DNA of 64,000 nt from NCBI RefSeq assembly GCF_000379525.1, contig NZ_KB902506.1:1-64000 (forward strand), given 5' to 3'. Below the pieces are notes generated by a model, which saw only the letters and a list, made by a program, of their open reading frames with translations, was not told the DNA's origin and ran no database searches. Of the stretch, positions 10,001 through 21,214 are shown piece by piece. The translations under genes and the position numbers were made by a program. The stretch is from Lamprocystis purpurea DSM 4197. Lineage in GTDB: Bacteria > Pseudomonadota > Gammaproteobacteria > Chromatiales > Chromatiaceae. Every line of letters starts with the position of its first letter. The stretch's first letter is position 1.

Positions 10001-10226
10001 CCATCTGGCAGCCTGTCCGCCTGGATGGCGCGCCGACTTGGGTGCGGCGGTGGCCTTGGGGGATTTTGACCGGATCACCACGCTGCTGGAAACCCTCAAG
10101 GACCAGCAACACGCGCTCTATGCGATGCTGACGGCTTGGGCCTACAACTACGATCTGGATGCCTTCGTCACGCTATTGAACGCGGGTGAATCGGTTGGCG
10201 GTGACGCCGGGCAACCGGTCCCTTAG
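7035..10226 (+). CDS. Hybrid histidine kinase 1: CHASE-TM-PocR-HisKA-HATPase-REC
   Basis: A 1063-residue inner-membrane sensor. The start at 7035 is chosen because AGGGAG lies at 7022-7027; a GTG at 7008 is possible. TM1 is at about 18-36, a periplasmic CHASE domain at about 80-255 (YYPGIQGVGYAAVVP), and TM2 near 318-341. A cytoplasmic PocR ligand-binding domain follows at about 395-560 (HAIQQIMDEFF, CKNGMWEMVTPI, GNLFLGQF). Phospho-acceptor H601 lies in [14 protein letters not shown], then the ATPase with GTGLGLALS. The receiver carries D894 (FMDMRMP). A helical C-terminal module of about 80 residues ends YDLDAFVTLL and recurs in the next three kinases. First gene of a five-gene co-directional set. 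Confidence 0.93.
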   Translation: MLSKVTDPWSARRMFQVLPWLILAGGLALTWLLGSQLRQREIAIERAEFALRVNEVVSGLQHRMTANAQILRGVAGLFESTGEVSREGFRRYVEGLRLDRYYPGIQGVGYAAVVPAADQALHVAQMRAQGLPDYAIRPPGDRDPYSAVIYVEPFDWRNQRAIGFDLLTEPVRAAAAARARDQDGEAMSDRVTLKQEADGEVPAGVLLFVPVYHTGLPLDTVAQRRSALRGWAYAALRIQDAVDAFLLSDYRELSKRLSLQIFSTESQTPETLLYNLNPEPDAALDHLEIVRPVTIAGSDWIFRVAPRVAHPAGWRAHAVSLIVMVTGALLSIALALFLYTLTRSHLRLAAALDEAGRANRALADRTGELADSEGRVRAKLAALLDPAGDLETLNLADIVDCHAIQQIMDEFFRLTQIGVAVIDLRGQVLVSTGWQTICTRFHRVHPVTAGNCVESDTLLSRGVAPGAYRTYRCKNGMWEMVTPIMVGTKHIGNLFLGQFLFDDEPLDLEGFRAQARRYGFDEAAYLAAYTQVPRWSRVKVDTVMRFYGRFAELISRLSHANIQLARTLTEQQRGEQALFVAKEQAEAANRAKSMFLANMSHEIRTPLNAILGFAQVLVRDPGLNAMQRDGLVTIQRSGEHLLTLINDILDLAKIEAGRMTQQAAPFELPGLIADIEAFFRQHVRDRGLELTIETRGLHRMVVGDKLRLRQVLINLVGNAVKFTPAGQVTLRVECASGDEVRFSVLDTGTGIAAEDLTRVFKPFTQTAAGRKLQEGTGLGLALSSQFVRLMGGDLAVDSRPDRGSCFTFTIALPSATTAEPDEARGELPVVGLASGQPVCRVLIVDDQQDNRQPLRALLETLNPQPPVLEIREATDGQAALAVWETWQPQVIFMDMRMPILSGEAATRQLKARMRARPDAVRSVIVALSASAFDENRDQFLASGCDAFACKPFRAEDLFAILERCAGLRFIRGAAPSVPDRGLSPQALAVHLAACPPGWRADLGAAVALGDFDRITTLLETLKDQQHALYAMLTAWAYNYDLDAFVTLLNAGESVGGDAGQPVP

Positions 10227-10256
10227 TAAGCGCGAGTATTGACGCCGAGTGAAAAC

Positions 10257-11360
10257 ATGACAAGAAGGCACGTATTTTGGCTGGCTCTCCTCGTCCTCCT
10301 CGTCCTCCTCGCCGCGTCCCTCGTCTTGTGGCGGCAGTTCCGCTCGGCCGAGCGCATCCCGGTGGGATTAGTCGCCTGGGCGGCGTCCGGGGCGGTGGTC
10401 GGTTCCCGTGAGTGGAATGCCGGGGACCTGTTCCTGGAGGAACATCCGAACAGCCGCATCCGATTGCTGCCACTGGACGATGAGTGGAAACCGGACAAGA
10501 CGGCCCCAGTCATTCAAGGCGCCAAGGACGTCGGCGTGCGCTTCTTCATCGCCACCCACCCCTCTAACTGTGCGGTGGTCAGCCTGCCCCTGTTTGCGGA
10601 CCCTGGGGCACTGCTCATCAATCTGGCCTCGACCAGCCCGGCCCTGAGTGGTCAGGACGATTTCTTCCTGCGTATCATCCCCGATGCTGTGCAGGAGCAA
10701 CAGGCCATTGCCCGCTATCTCCACCAGTTGCCAGGGCAACGTCTGCTCGTGTTGCAGGATACCGGCAATCCGGCCTATACCGACCCGGCCTTTGCGGCCT
10801 TTGCCGCGGAGCTGGCCGCGCTGGGCCACTGGCAGATCGTTCATCGCCCGCTGCGGGTTACTGAGTTCAAACCAGACGACGAGCGGCCACTCATGGCTGA
10901 ACCCTTCGACGCGCTCTATATTCTGGCCGGCAGCTTTCAGACCGCCATCGGCAATATCGCCCAGCTTTTTCACTACCTGCATCCGCAGGCGCCGATTCTG
11001 CTGACCCCTTGGGCGCGCTCACCGGCCATCCTGGAGACGGCGGGTGACGCCGTCGACCGGATCATCCTTCCCAGTCCTTACCGCTCACGGCGCCAGGACC
11101 CAGCGCTCGACAACTATTTCCGGCGCTTTCATGCGCGCTTCGGCTATGAGGCTCACGCCATGACCATCGGGGTGCGGCAGGCTCTGGAATTGCTGGATCG
11201 CGCCTTCGCTCAAGGCGCTTCAGAGCCGCTGGCGGTCAAGCGGTTCCTGCTGTCCGTGCCGGTTCACCAGACCAGTCTGGGCCCCATCGCGTTCGACCGC
11301 ACCGGGGATGTCGGCGGCAGCTACAGCTTCATCACGGACCTCAAGCAAGAACTCCAATGA
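10257..11360 (+). CDS. Membrane-anchored periplasmic binding protein (type I fold, branched-chain amino acid-binding-like)
   Basis: A 367-residue protein with a strongly hydrophobic N-terminus (LALLVLLVLLAASLVLW, about residues 7-23) and no obvious lipobox or cleavage site, so it is probably tethered to the inner membrane facing the periplasm. The rest resembles type I periplasmic binding proteins of ABC importers: GLVAWAASGAVVGSREWNAG, LINLASTSPALSG, RIIPDAVQEQQAIARYL, and TDPAFAAFAAELAALG. No permease or ATPase genes are adjacent. It begins 30 bases after kinase 1 and overlaps kinase 2 by four bases (ATGA), so it is probably a ligand-sensing partner of one of the kinases rather than a transporter part. 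That role is inferred. Confidence 0.8.
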   Translation: MTRRHVFWLALLVLLVLLAASLVLWRQFRSAERIPVGLVAWAASGAVVGSREWNAGDLFLEEHPNSRIRLLPLDDEWKPDKTAPVIQGAKDVGVRFFIATHPSNCAVVSLPLFADPGALLINLASTSPALSGQDDFFLRIIPDAVQEQQAIARYLHQLPGQRLLVLQDTGNPAYTDPAFAAFAAELAALGHWQIVHRPLRVTEFKPDDERPLMAEPFDALYILAGSFQTAIGNIAQLFHYLHPQAPILLTPWARSPAILETAGDAVDRIILPSPYRSRRQDPALDNYFRRFHARFGYEAHAMTIGVRQALELLDRAFAQGASEPLAVKRFLLSVPVHQTSLGPIAFDRTGDVGGSYSFITDLKQELQ

Positions 11361-14206
11361 CCTGGGCGCGCCGGACCACTTTTTGGCGCTACAACCTCTT
11401 CTTGGAGGTTGTGTCGCTCGCGCTCGCGTCCGCCATCTTGTTCGCCGGCATCTGGTTCACTCTGAACCGGATCAACCAGGACTATCTGGATCTGCGCCTG
11501 GCCGATGCCGCCCGCGTCCATGTCTTTCTGGAAAGCCAATTGGATGAAGCGCGGGCCGGTCTGGCCACGTTCGCGGACCTGCCCGCGACGCAGCGCTCGC
11601 CCCAGGTAATGAAGCTCTTTACGGCGTTTTCGGATATTTATTGCCTGGATCGGGCGTTGCGCGTGGTGCAGATCCACAAAGCGGTGCCGAACAGCAAGGT
11701 ATTTACCGGTTTTTCGTTTTCCGGGGGCAAACTCGCGAGCTATCTCCAGTCGGTCGGAGAATCCACCGATGCGTCGGAAATCCTGCGGGGATATGAAGAC
11801 GATGCGCCCAGTGTCTATATTGGCATCCACCGCGGCGACGAGTTCTGCATGGGGCGCCTGAACCTGGACTATGTTCGCAAGTTTCTGATCCAGTTCTCGC
11901 AGTTCTCGGGGGCACCCCTGATGCTCACCGCCAGCGATGGCTTCGTGATGCTCTCCGGCGATCCCGCCTTGCAACTCCCCGCGATCGATCTCAAACGGTG
12001 GGTAGAGACGCCCAACGCCAGTCGGACCCTGACCACCGGCAATCGCCGATGGATACCCCTGATCGCACCGACCGGCGCCATTGGCGCCCGAATAGTCATG
12101 CTCGTCCCCACCGAGTTTCTGGACACCCAGCGCAACACGCTGCTGGCCTTTGGGCTCGCCTTCATGAGCGGCTGGTTCCTCCTCGTTGTGCTCAAGAATC
12201 ATCGGCTGAACCGGCTGGTCATGCAGCCGCTGCGCGCCTTTGCCGGAAAGCTGCGCGACTTGGAACTGGGCAAGTTGCGAACAGCAGATGCGGACGCGGA
12301 TCAGCGCTTCACGGAACTGGTCGAGATCCACACCCGCTTCCGGGCTATGGCCGAGGCCATCAAACAGCGTGAACAGGCCCTGCGCGACAGTGAAAAACAG
12401 TATCGCATCATCACCGAGAGCATGAAAGATGTGGTCTGGATATTCGACATGGAAACCCGGCATTTCCTTTATCTCAGCCCTTCAATCGAGGAACTGGTTG
12501 GTGTTACGCCACAGGACTACCTGGCCGCACCTTTTGGCGCGTTGTTGACGCCGCAGGTGACCGACCAGTTGCAGTTGCTCTGGGGCCAGCGGGCCGCCGT
12601 CCTATTATCCGGTGGGAGTAAGCCCGGTCAGTCCTATGTCGACGAGGTGCTGCATCCGCATCGAGATGGGACTCTGATCTGGACGGAGGTTGTCAGCACT
12701 TATTGGTTGAATGAGGAAACCGGTCATGTCGAGGTTCGCGGCGTCTCACGCGATATTCGAGAACGCAAGCAAGCCCAGGAAGCACTCTTCATTGCCAAGC
12801 AACAAGCGGAGGAGGCCAACAAGGCGAAATCGACCTTCCTCTCCAACATGAGCCACGAGATCCGCACCCCCCTGAACGCCATCCTTGGCTTCGCCCAGGT
12901 GCTGATCCGCGATCCGCACCTGACGGCCCCCCAGCGCGACAGCCTGACCACCATCCAGCGCGGTGGGGAGCATCTGCTGGCACTGATCAACGACATTCTC
13001 GATATGGCCAAGATCGAGGCGGGACGGATGAGCGTGCAGGTCGTCCCCTTCGATCTCATCCAGCTTCTGTCGGAGACGGAAGGGTTGTTCCAGCAACGCG
13101 CCCGCGACCGGGGCCTCAATCTGACCTTCGCGCTATCCGCAATTCCCCGCGGGGTCATCGGGGATGCGCAGAAGCTCCGCCAGATCCTAATCAATCTCGT
13201 CGGCAATGCCATCAAGTTTACCCGCGCAGGCGGTATTATCCTGAAGGTCGAGCCAGCCGGCGCCGAGCAATTCCGGTTCAGTGTCAACGACACCGGAGTC
13301 GGCATCGCCCCCGAGGAGATGATGCGGCTGTTCGAACCCTTCAGCCAGACGGCCAGCGGCCGGGAACTGCAAGGTGGGACCGGACTCGGTCTGGCCTTGA
13401 GCTACCAATTCGTCCGGCTCATGGGGGGGCAGTTGAGCGCGCAGAGCAGTCTTGGTCAGGGGAGTTGTTTCGCCTTCACCCTGCCGCTGCCCGCGGCTGC
13501 CGGTGCGGAAACGGGCACCGATCAGGCGCGCCGCGCGGTGCTGGGCCTGGAGCCCGGCCAGCCGGTTTGTCGCGTGCTCATTGTCGATGACCTGCCCGAC
13601 AATCGGGCACCGCTGCGGGCGCTGCTGGAGTCGCTGAATCCTCAGCCGCCGGTCATCGAGTGCCGGGAGGCGGCCGACGGCCGAGAGGCGGTAGCGCTCT
13701 GGGAAGCATGGCAACCGCATGTGATCTTCATGGACATGCGCATGCCGGTGCTGTCGGGGGAAGCGGCGACCCGCCGGATCAAGGCGCGCGCGGCGACGCG
13801 CCCTGCAGCCGTGCGGTCGGTGATCGTGGCCTTGACCGCCGGTGCCTTCGACGAGAATCGTGAACAGGTTCTGGCCAGCGGTTGCGATGCGTTCACCCGC
13901 AAACCCTTTCAGGCCGAGGAGCTGTTCGGCATGTTGGAGCGGCTGGCCGGGCTGCGGTTCCGGCGCGCCGGGGACGCGCCGCCGCCACCCGATGTGTCGC
14001 CGGAGGATCTGATCCGGCGCCTGTCCGCCAGTCCCGCCGACTGGCAGGCCGAATTCAAGCAGGCAGTGGGGTTGGGCGATTTCGGGCATATGGAGGCACT
14101 GTTGGAGCGGATACGCGATGACGATGCGATACTGCACGAGACCTTGGCACGGTGGGCCTATGACTACGATCTGGAAGCCCTTGCGGCCGTGTTCAAGCTG
14201 GGGTGA
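11357..14206 (+). CDS. Hybrid histidine kinase 2: periplasmic sensor-TM-PAS-HisKA-HATPase-REC
   Basis: A 949-residue sensor kinase translationally coupled to the binding-protein gene (ATGA overlap). TM1 is at about 12-35. A periplasmic region of about 230 residues follows, ending at TM2 near 258-276 (GLAFMSGWFLLVVL), then a HAMP-like linker. A PAS/PAC domain sits at about 345-460 (YRIITESMKDVVWIFD, VRGVSRDIRERK). Phospho-acceptor H500 lies in [14 protein letters not shown], the ATPase has GTGLGLALS, and the receiver carries D793. The C-terminal module ends YDYDLEALAAVF. The periplasmic domain is a Cache-like candidate, but I cannot place it in a family. Confidence 0.9.
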   Translation: MTWARRTTFWRYNLFLEVVSLALASAILFAGIWFTLNRINQDYLDLRLADAARVHVFLESQLDEARAGLATFADLPATQRSPQVMKLFTAFSDIYCLDRALRVVQIHKAVPNSKVFTGFSFSGGKLASYLQSVGESTDASEILRGYEDDAPSVYIGIHRGDEFCMGRLNLDYVRKFLIQFSQFSGAPLMLTASDGFVMLSGDPALQLPAIDLKRWVETPNASRTLTTGNRRWIPLIAPTGAIGARIVMLVPTEFLDTQRNTLLAFGLAFMSGWFLLVVLKNHRLNRLVMQPLRAFAGKLRDLELGKLRTADADADQRFTELVEIHTRFRAMAEAIKQREQALRDSEKQYRIITESMKDVVWIFDMETRHFLYLSPSIEELVGVTPQDYLAAPFGALLTPQVTDQLQLLWGQRAAVLLSGGSKPGQSYVDEVLHPHRDGTLIWTEVVSTYWLNEETGHVEVRGVSRDIRERKQAQEALFIAKQQAEEANKAKSTFLSNMSHEIRTPLNAILGFAQVLIRDPHLTAPQRDSLTTIQRGGEHLLALINDILDMAKIEAGRMSVQVVPFDLIQLLSETEGLFQQRARDRGLNLTFALSAIPRGVIGDAQKLRQILINLVGNAIKFTRAGGIILKVEPAGAEQFRFSVNDTGVGIAPEEMMRLFEPFSQTASGRELQGGTGLGLALSYQFVRLMGGQLSAQSSLGQGSCFAFTLPLPAAAGAETGTDQARRAVLGLEPGQPVCRVLIVDDLPDNRAPLRALLESLNPQPPVIECREAADGREAVALWEAWQPHVIFMDMRMPVLSGEAATRRIKARAATRPAAVRSVIVALTAGAFDENREQVLASGCDAFTRKPFQAEELFGMLERLAGLRFRRAGDAPPPPDVSPEDLIRRLSASPADWQAEFKQAVGLGDFGHMEALLERIRDDDAILHETLARWAYDYDLEALAAVFKLG

Positions 14207-14268
14207 TCCGGGTACGGCCGAAATCCGCACCGGGGCGGCTGGCGAGGCGCGGCGGAAAGGGGACGGAC

Positions 14269-16710
14269 ATGATTGCGGTTGAATTGCTGATCGGCCTGAT
14301 GTGCGCGGTGCTGCTCCTGCACTTGAATAGCACCCGCCTTGCTCAGCGTGCCCTCAGGGCCCGTCTGGAACAGCAGGTTCAAGCTCTCCGGGCCGAACTC
14401 GGTCAGTCCTGGACGACTGCGGAGCAGATGGCCGGCGAACTTGCGAGCAGTGATCAGACGCTGCTCTTTTCCATCATCCATGACATCACCGAGCGCCGGG
14501 AGGTGCAAGAAGCCTTGCGCCAGAGTGAGGAACGCTTCCGCACCATTTTTACCTCGGCAGCGATCGGCATTGTCCTGCTGGATCTGGACAAGCGGCCGCT
14601 GCTGATCAATCCGGCCCTGGAACGGTTTATCGGGGTCTCGGCAGCGCAACTTCAACAGACCGATGTCCAGACCGTGACGCATCCGGATGACTGGGAGGAG
14701 GACGCCCGGTTGTTCGGCGAGTTGTGCGCCGGGCAGCGGGACAGTTACGCCATCGAAAAGCGCTATGTTCGTGCGGATGATCAACTGCGTTGGGGGCATC
14801 TGACCGTGTCGGCCATTCGCGGTGCGGACGGTGCCGTCACCGGTGCCATCGGGATGGTGGAAGACATCACCGAGCGTAAGGACACGGAACGCCGGCTCCG
14901 CGACGATGAGGAGCGGTTCAAGGCCCTGGCGGAGACCTCGCCGCTCGCGATTTATGTGTCGACGGGCATTGAGCAGCGGGCACAATACGTCAACTCGACC
15001 TTCGTCAGGCTGTTCGGTTATACCCTCGACGAGGTACCGACCGTGAACGATTGGTGGCCGCGCGCCTACCCGGATCCCACCTATCGCCGACAGATCGTCG
15101 ACGCCTGGCAGCGCCGGGTGGAGCGTGCCATCGCCACGCAGTCCGAAATCGCACCGATGGAGACCGTGGTCACCTGCAAGGATGGCTCGCAGAAGACCGT
15201 CGAGTGGGGTTTTAAGACCATTGGCGCACAAAATTGGAGCTTCGGTCTGGACCTGACCGCGCGCAAGCAGGCGGAAGACGCACTGGCGCGGGCCAAGGAA
15301 GCGGCGGAGGCGGCTAATCGGGCCAAAGGTGAGTTCCTCGCCAACATGAGCCATGAAATCCGTACCCCACTGAATGCCATCCTGGGCTTTGCCCAGGTGT
15401 TGGAGCGCGATCCCACGCTCGATTCCGGCCAGCAGGAAAGTCTGGCCACCATTCGGCGCAGCGGCGAGCACCTGCTGACCCTGATCAACGACATCCTGGA
15501 TATGGCCAAGATCGAAGCGGGCCGGATGGTCTGCCAGGCGGTCGCCTTCGACCTGGGCGGGCTGATCACTGAGACCGAGGCGTTCTTCCGCAAGCGCGCG
15601 CACGACAGTGGGTTGACGCTGACCGTCGAGACCCCGGCGCCGCTCGGGATGGTGATGGGCGACGCCATGCGGCTGCGCCAGGTCCTGATCAACCTCGTGA
15701 GTAACGCGATCAAATTCACGCCGGCCGGACAGGTGACGCTGCGGGTCGAGGCGGAACTGGGTGACCGACTGCGTTTCAGCGTCGCCGATACGGGAGTCGG
15801 GATCGCCCCGCGGGATCTGGAGCAACTCTTCGAACCCTTCAGCCAAACCGCGAGCGGCCTGCGGGTGGAGGGCGGGACCGGTCTTGGTCTGGCCCTGAGT
15901 CGGCAGTTTGTGCGGCTCATGGGAGGGGAGTTGAGTGCGTCCAGCACCCCCGGCCAGGGCAGTTGCTTCGCCTTTCTCCTGACGCTGCCGCCCGCCGACT
16001 GTCGTGAACCGGGCGCCGGACCGGCGGCGCCACCGATCGTCGGTCTGGAACCGGGGCAGCCGGTGTGCCGGGTGCTGATCGTCGATGACCTGCCGGACAA
16101 CCGGACCCCGCTGCGGTTGCTGCTGGAGTCGCTGAATCCGCTGCCGCCGGTCATCCTGTGCCGGGAGGCGGCCGACGGCCAGGAGGCGGTGGCGCTCTGG
16201 GAGGAATGGCAGCCGCATGTCGTCTTTATGGACATGCGGATGCCGGTGCTCTCCGGGGAAGCGGCGACCCGCCGGATCAAGGGGCGGATGGCGGCCCGGC
16301 CCGCGGCGGTGCGGTCGGTGGTCATCGCGCTCACCGCCAGCGCCTTCAATGATCACCGCGACCAGTTCCTGGCCTGCGGCTGTGACGACTTCGCCGCCAA
16401 GCCGTTTCGTGCCGAGGAGCTTTTCGCGATCCTGGAGCGACTGGTCGGGTTACGGTTCATCCGGGCCGGGGAAGCACGGAGCGCCGATGACGCGTTGTCT
16501 GCCGACACGCTGGCGGTTTGCTTATCCGCCTGCTCCGCGCAATGGCGAGCCGAGCTGCGGGGCGCGGTGGCACTGGGTGATTTCGATCGGATCACCACGC
16601 TCATCGAGCAACTCGACGCGCGCGACGCCGCGCTGCGCACGGTACTGTCGCGGTGGGCTTACCGTTATGACCTGGATGCGTTTTCGCAACTCCTGAGCAC
16701 CCGCGGGTAG
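14269..16710 (+). CDS. Hybrid histidine kinase 3: PAS-PAS-HisKA-HATPase-REC
   Basis: An 813-residue kinase with one short hydrophobic N-terminal segment (about 3-18). The ATG at 14269 is preferred because GGAAAGGGG precedes it; a GTG at 14203 overlapping the previous stop is the alternative. After a coiled coil comes an isolated PAC tail (SIIHDITERREVQEAL) whose PAS core is missing, then two complete PAS/PAC units (about 85-210 and 215-330). H362 lies in [14 protein letters not shown], the ATPase has GTGLGLALS, and the receiver carries D655. The C-terminal module ends YRYDLDAFSQLL. With no periplasmic domain it probably senses a cytoplasmic or redox signal. Confidence 0.9.
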   Translation: MIAVELLIGLMCAVLLLHLNSTRLAQRALRARLEQQVQALRAELGQSWTTAEQMAGELASSDQTLLFSIIHDITERREVQEALRQSEERFRTIFTSAAIGIVLLDLDKRPLLINPALERFIGVSAAQLQQTDVQTVTHPDDWEEDARLFGELCAGQRDSYAIEKRYVRADDQLRWGHLTVSAIRGADGAVTGAIGMVEDITERKDTERRLRDDEERFKALAETSPLAIYVSTGIEQRAQYVNSTFVRLFGYTLDEVPTVNDWWPRAYPDPTYRRQIVDAWQRRVERAIATQSEIAPMETVVTCKDGSQKTVEWGFKTIGAQNWSFGLDLTARKQAEDALARAKEAAEAANRAKGEFLANMSHEIRTPLNAILGFAQVLERDPTLDSGQQESLATIRRSGEHLLTLINDILDMAKIEAGRMVCQAVAFDLGGLITETEAFFRKRAHDSGLTLTVETPAPLGMVMGDAMRLRQVLINLVSNAIKFTPAGQVTLRVEAELGDRLRFSVADTGVGIAPRDLEQLFEPFSQTASGLRVEGGTGLGLALSRQFVRLMGGELSASSTPGQGSCFAFLLTLPPADCREPGAGPAAPPIVGLEPGQPVCRVLIVDDLPDNRTPLRLLLESLNPLPPVILCREAADGQEAVALWEEWQPHVVFMDMRMPVLSGEAATRRIKGRMAARPAAVRSVVIALTASAFNDHRDQFLACGCDDFAAKPFRAEELFAILERLVGLRFIRAGEARSADDALSADTLAVCLSACSAQWRAELRGAVALGDFDRITTLIEQLDARDAALRTVLSRWAYRYDLDAFSQLLSTRG

Positions 16711-16719
16711 AAACAGACG

Positions 16720-19737
<3,018 letters not shown>

Positions 19738-19756
19738 GCACCGGAGCCCAGGCCAT

Positions 19757-20083
19757 TCAATTTGCCGGAGCACTGGGGTCGATCCAGACCCACCCATCGG
19801 CATCCCGGCAGCGGTAGGTGTGGATCGGCGAATCGGCCGGTTCATCCATCGGCGCGCCGGTCAGCAGGCTGAAGCGGCTGCCGTGCAGCGAGCATTTGAT
19901 CCGGTCTCCGTCCAGACAGCCGTAGGACAGCGGATAGTCCTCGTGGCTGCAATTGTCCTCGCAGGCGTAGTAGCGGCCGTCCAGGTTGGCGACCACGTAG
20001 GCGCGATCCTCTACGACGACCTTGAGGAATTTGCCGGGGGCGATGGCGTCGGTGCGGGCCACGGCGACATAAGGCTTGTCCAT
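19757..20083 (-). CDS. Rieske-type [2Fe-2S] ferredoxin
   Basis: A 108-residue soluble protein with both Rieske cluster-binding boxes: C45-S-H47 and C64-S-L-H67, separated by the usual 16 residues. The size and the VAVARTDAIAPGKFLKV start match stand-alone Rieske ferredoxins of the NirD/dioxygenase-ferredoxin type. It is the downstream partner of the TrpD-like gene, with 12 bases between them, so the two are almost certainly one transcript. An electron donor role for a nearby or distant oxygenase or reductase is possible, but none is encoded here. It converges on kinase 4 with a 19-base gap. Confidence 0.92.
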   Translation of the reverse strand: MDKPYVAVARTDAIAPGKFLKVVVEDRAYVVANLDGRYYACEDNCSHEDYPLSYGCLDGDRIKCSLHGSRFSLLTGAPMDEPADSPIHTYRCRDADGWVWIDPSAPAN

Positions 20084-20095
20084 CCTGTTTCCTCC

Positions 20096-21214
20096 TCAGC
20101 GTACGCGCAGCGCGGCGCGGCCCGAGTCCAGGGCCTCGCGCGCCCGGCCGGCGGCGGCGGCCAGGGAGGACTCCCGGCCCAGGTGCCACAGGACCAAGGC
20201 GGCGGAGAACACCAGGCTGTCGTAGGTCGTCCCGCGGGTGCCCGCCAGGGCGGCCATCCCGGCCGCGGCCGCGGCGCGTGCGGTGGCGGGCACGTCGACC
20301 GCGACCGCGATGTCATCCCCCGGTCGGGTGGTCTGGGGCAGGTCGGCCGGCAGCGCCACGGCACGCACGGATTGTTCGATCCCCAGGGCGGCCGGGTCGA
20401 TCTCGAAGGGTTGTTCCTCGCCGCGACCCTGATAGTTGAAACAGGTGCCGACCTGACGCAGGGACGGGATCACACCGCCCTCCACCCCGCGCACCAAGAG
20501 CGCCGAGTCATAGCCGGCGTGGCGGGCGAGCAGCGCATAGATACGGGGGTAGGGCTTGTGCACATAGCCGGTGACCAGATGGGTGCGGCGGCGGCCCTGG
20601 ATCGGCCGCGCCAACACCTCCACCGTGGTGAGGGCCTGGCGTTTGACGACGGTGGAGCGCAGGTCGACCAGCCCATGCAGGGCGGGGCAGAAGGCGCGCT
20701 GATCGAGGTAAGTCCAGCCGATCTGCGGGTCTGCCAGACGGGCGGCGGCGGTTGCCGTGTCCAGGCCGACCGGGACCCCAGCCGCCTCCAGGCAATGGCG
20801 GTGGGTGACCCCGAACTTGGGTCCGACCGCGTCCGCCCCATGCGTGAGGGCGGGCACGCCGCACTCGGCCAGCAGGGCCGGCAGGAAGGGCGCGGCCGGC
20901 AGACAGCGGTTGTAGCCGTCGTAGGGGTCGGCGATGTCGACCACGTCGTCGACCGCCGCGACCACCGGCGTGGTCGCGTCGCGCACCGCGTCGAGGATGC
21001 CGCGCAGTTCATCGTCCGACTCGCGTTTCATGCGCAGGGCAATCAGAAAGATACCGGCCTGAACCGGGTCCACCTGGTGAGCGAGGATGGCGTTCATCCC
21101 GGCGCGCGCTTCCTCCGCGGAGATATCTTTGGAGAGTTCCGGGCCGGTCGCGATGCGCTGGATGATCGAGCGCATCGCAAGCCTGGGGTCCGTGGCGATT
21201 TGGGTACTGCTCAT
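20096..21214 (-). CDS. TrpD/TrpD2-like glycosyltransferase family 3 protein, non-canonical
   Basis: A 372-residue protein from the ATG at 21214, preceded by AAGAGGA. The N-terminal helical part (ELSKDISAEEARAGMNAILA; FLIALRMKRES) and the alpha/beta body are those of the anthranilate phosphoribosyltransferase superfamily. The expected PRPP-binding GTGGDG loop is replaced by DIADPYDGYN, and the substrate KHGNR region reads LTHGADAVGPKFGVTH. The late VHG-D-G-L-D-E region reads VRGVEGG. Tryptophan synthesis is therefore unlikely; YbiB/TrpD2-like proteins of this superfamily bind nucleic acid. Its operon partner is a Rieske protein. The substrate is unknown. No other trp gene is near. Confidence 0.8.
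   Translation of the reverse strand: MSSTQIATDPRLAMRSIIQRIATGPELSKDISAEEARAGMNAILAHQVDPVQAGIFLIALRMKRESDDELRGILDAVRDATTPVVAAVDDVVDIADPYDGYNRCLPAAPFLPALLAECGVPALTHGADAVGPKFGVTHRHCLEAAGVPVGLDTATAAARLADPQIGWTYLDQRAFCPALHGLVDLRSTVVKRQALTTVEVLARPIQGRRRTHLVTGYVHKPYPRIYALLARHAGYDSALLVRGVEGGVIPSLRQVGTCFNYQGRGEEQPFEIDPAALGIEQSVRAVALPADLPQTTRPGDDIAVAVDVPATARAAAAAGMAALAGTRGTTYDSLVFSAALVLWHLGRESSLAAAAGRAREALDSGRAALRVR

Noticed and set aside
14164-16356. A 730-codon open frame antisense to kinase 3, and similar long antisense frames opposite the other kinases (for example 7809-9329)
   Set aside because: GC-rich coding DNA gives long antisense frames; the products are Arg/Gly/His-rich without domains, while the sense strand has complete kinase domains.
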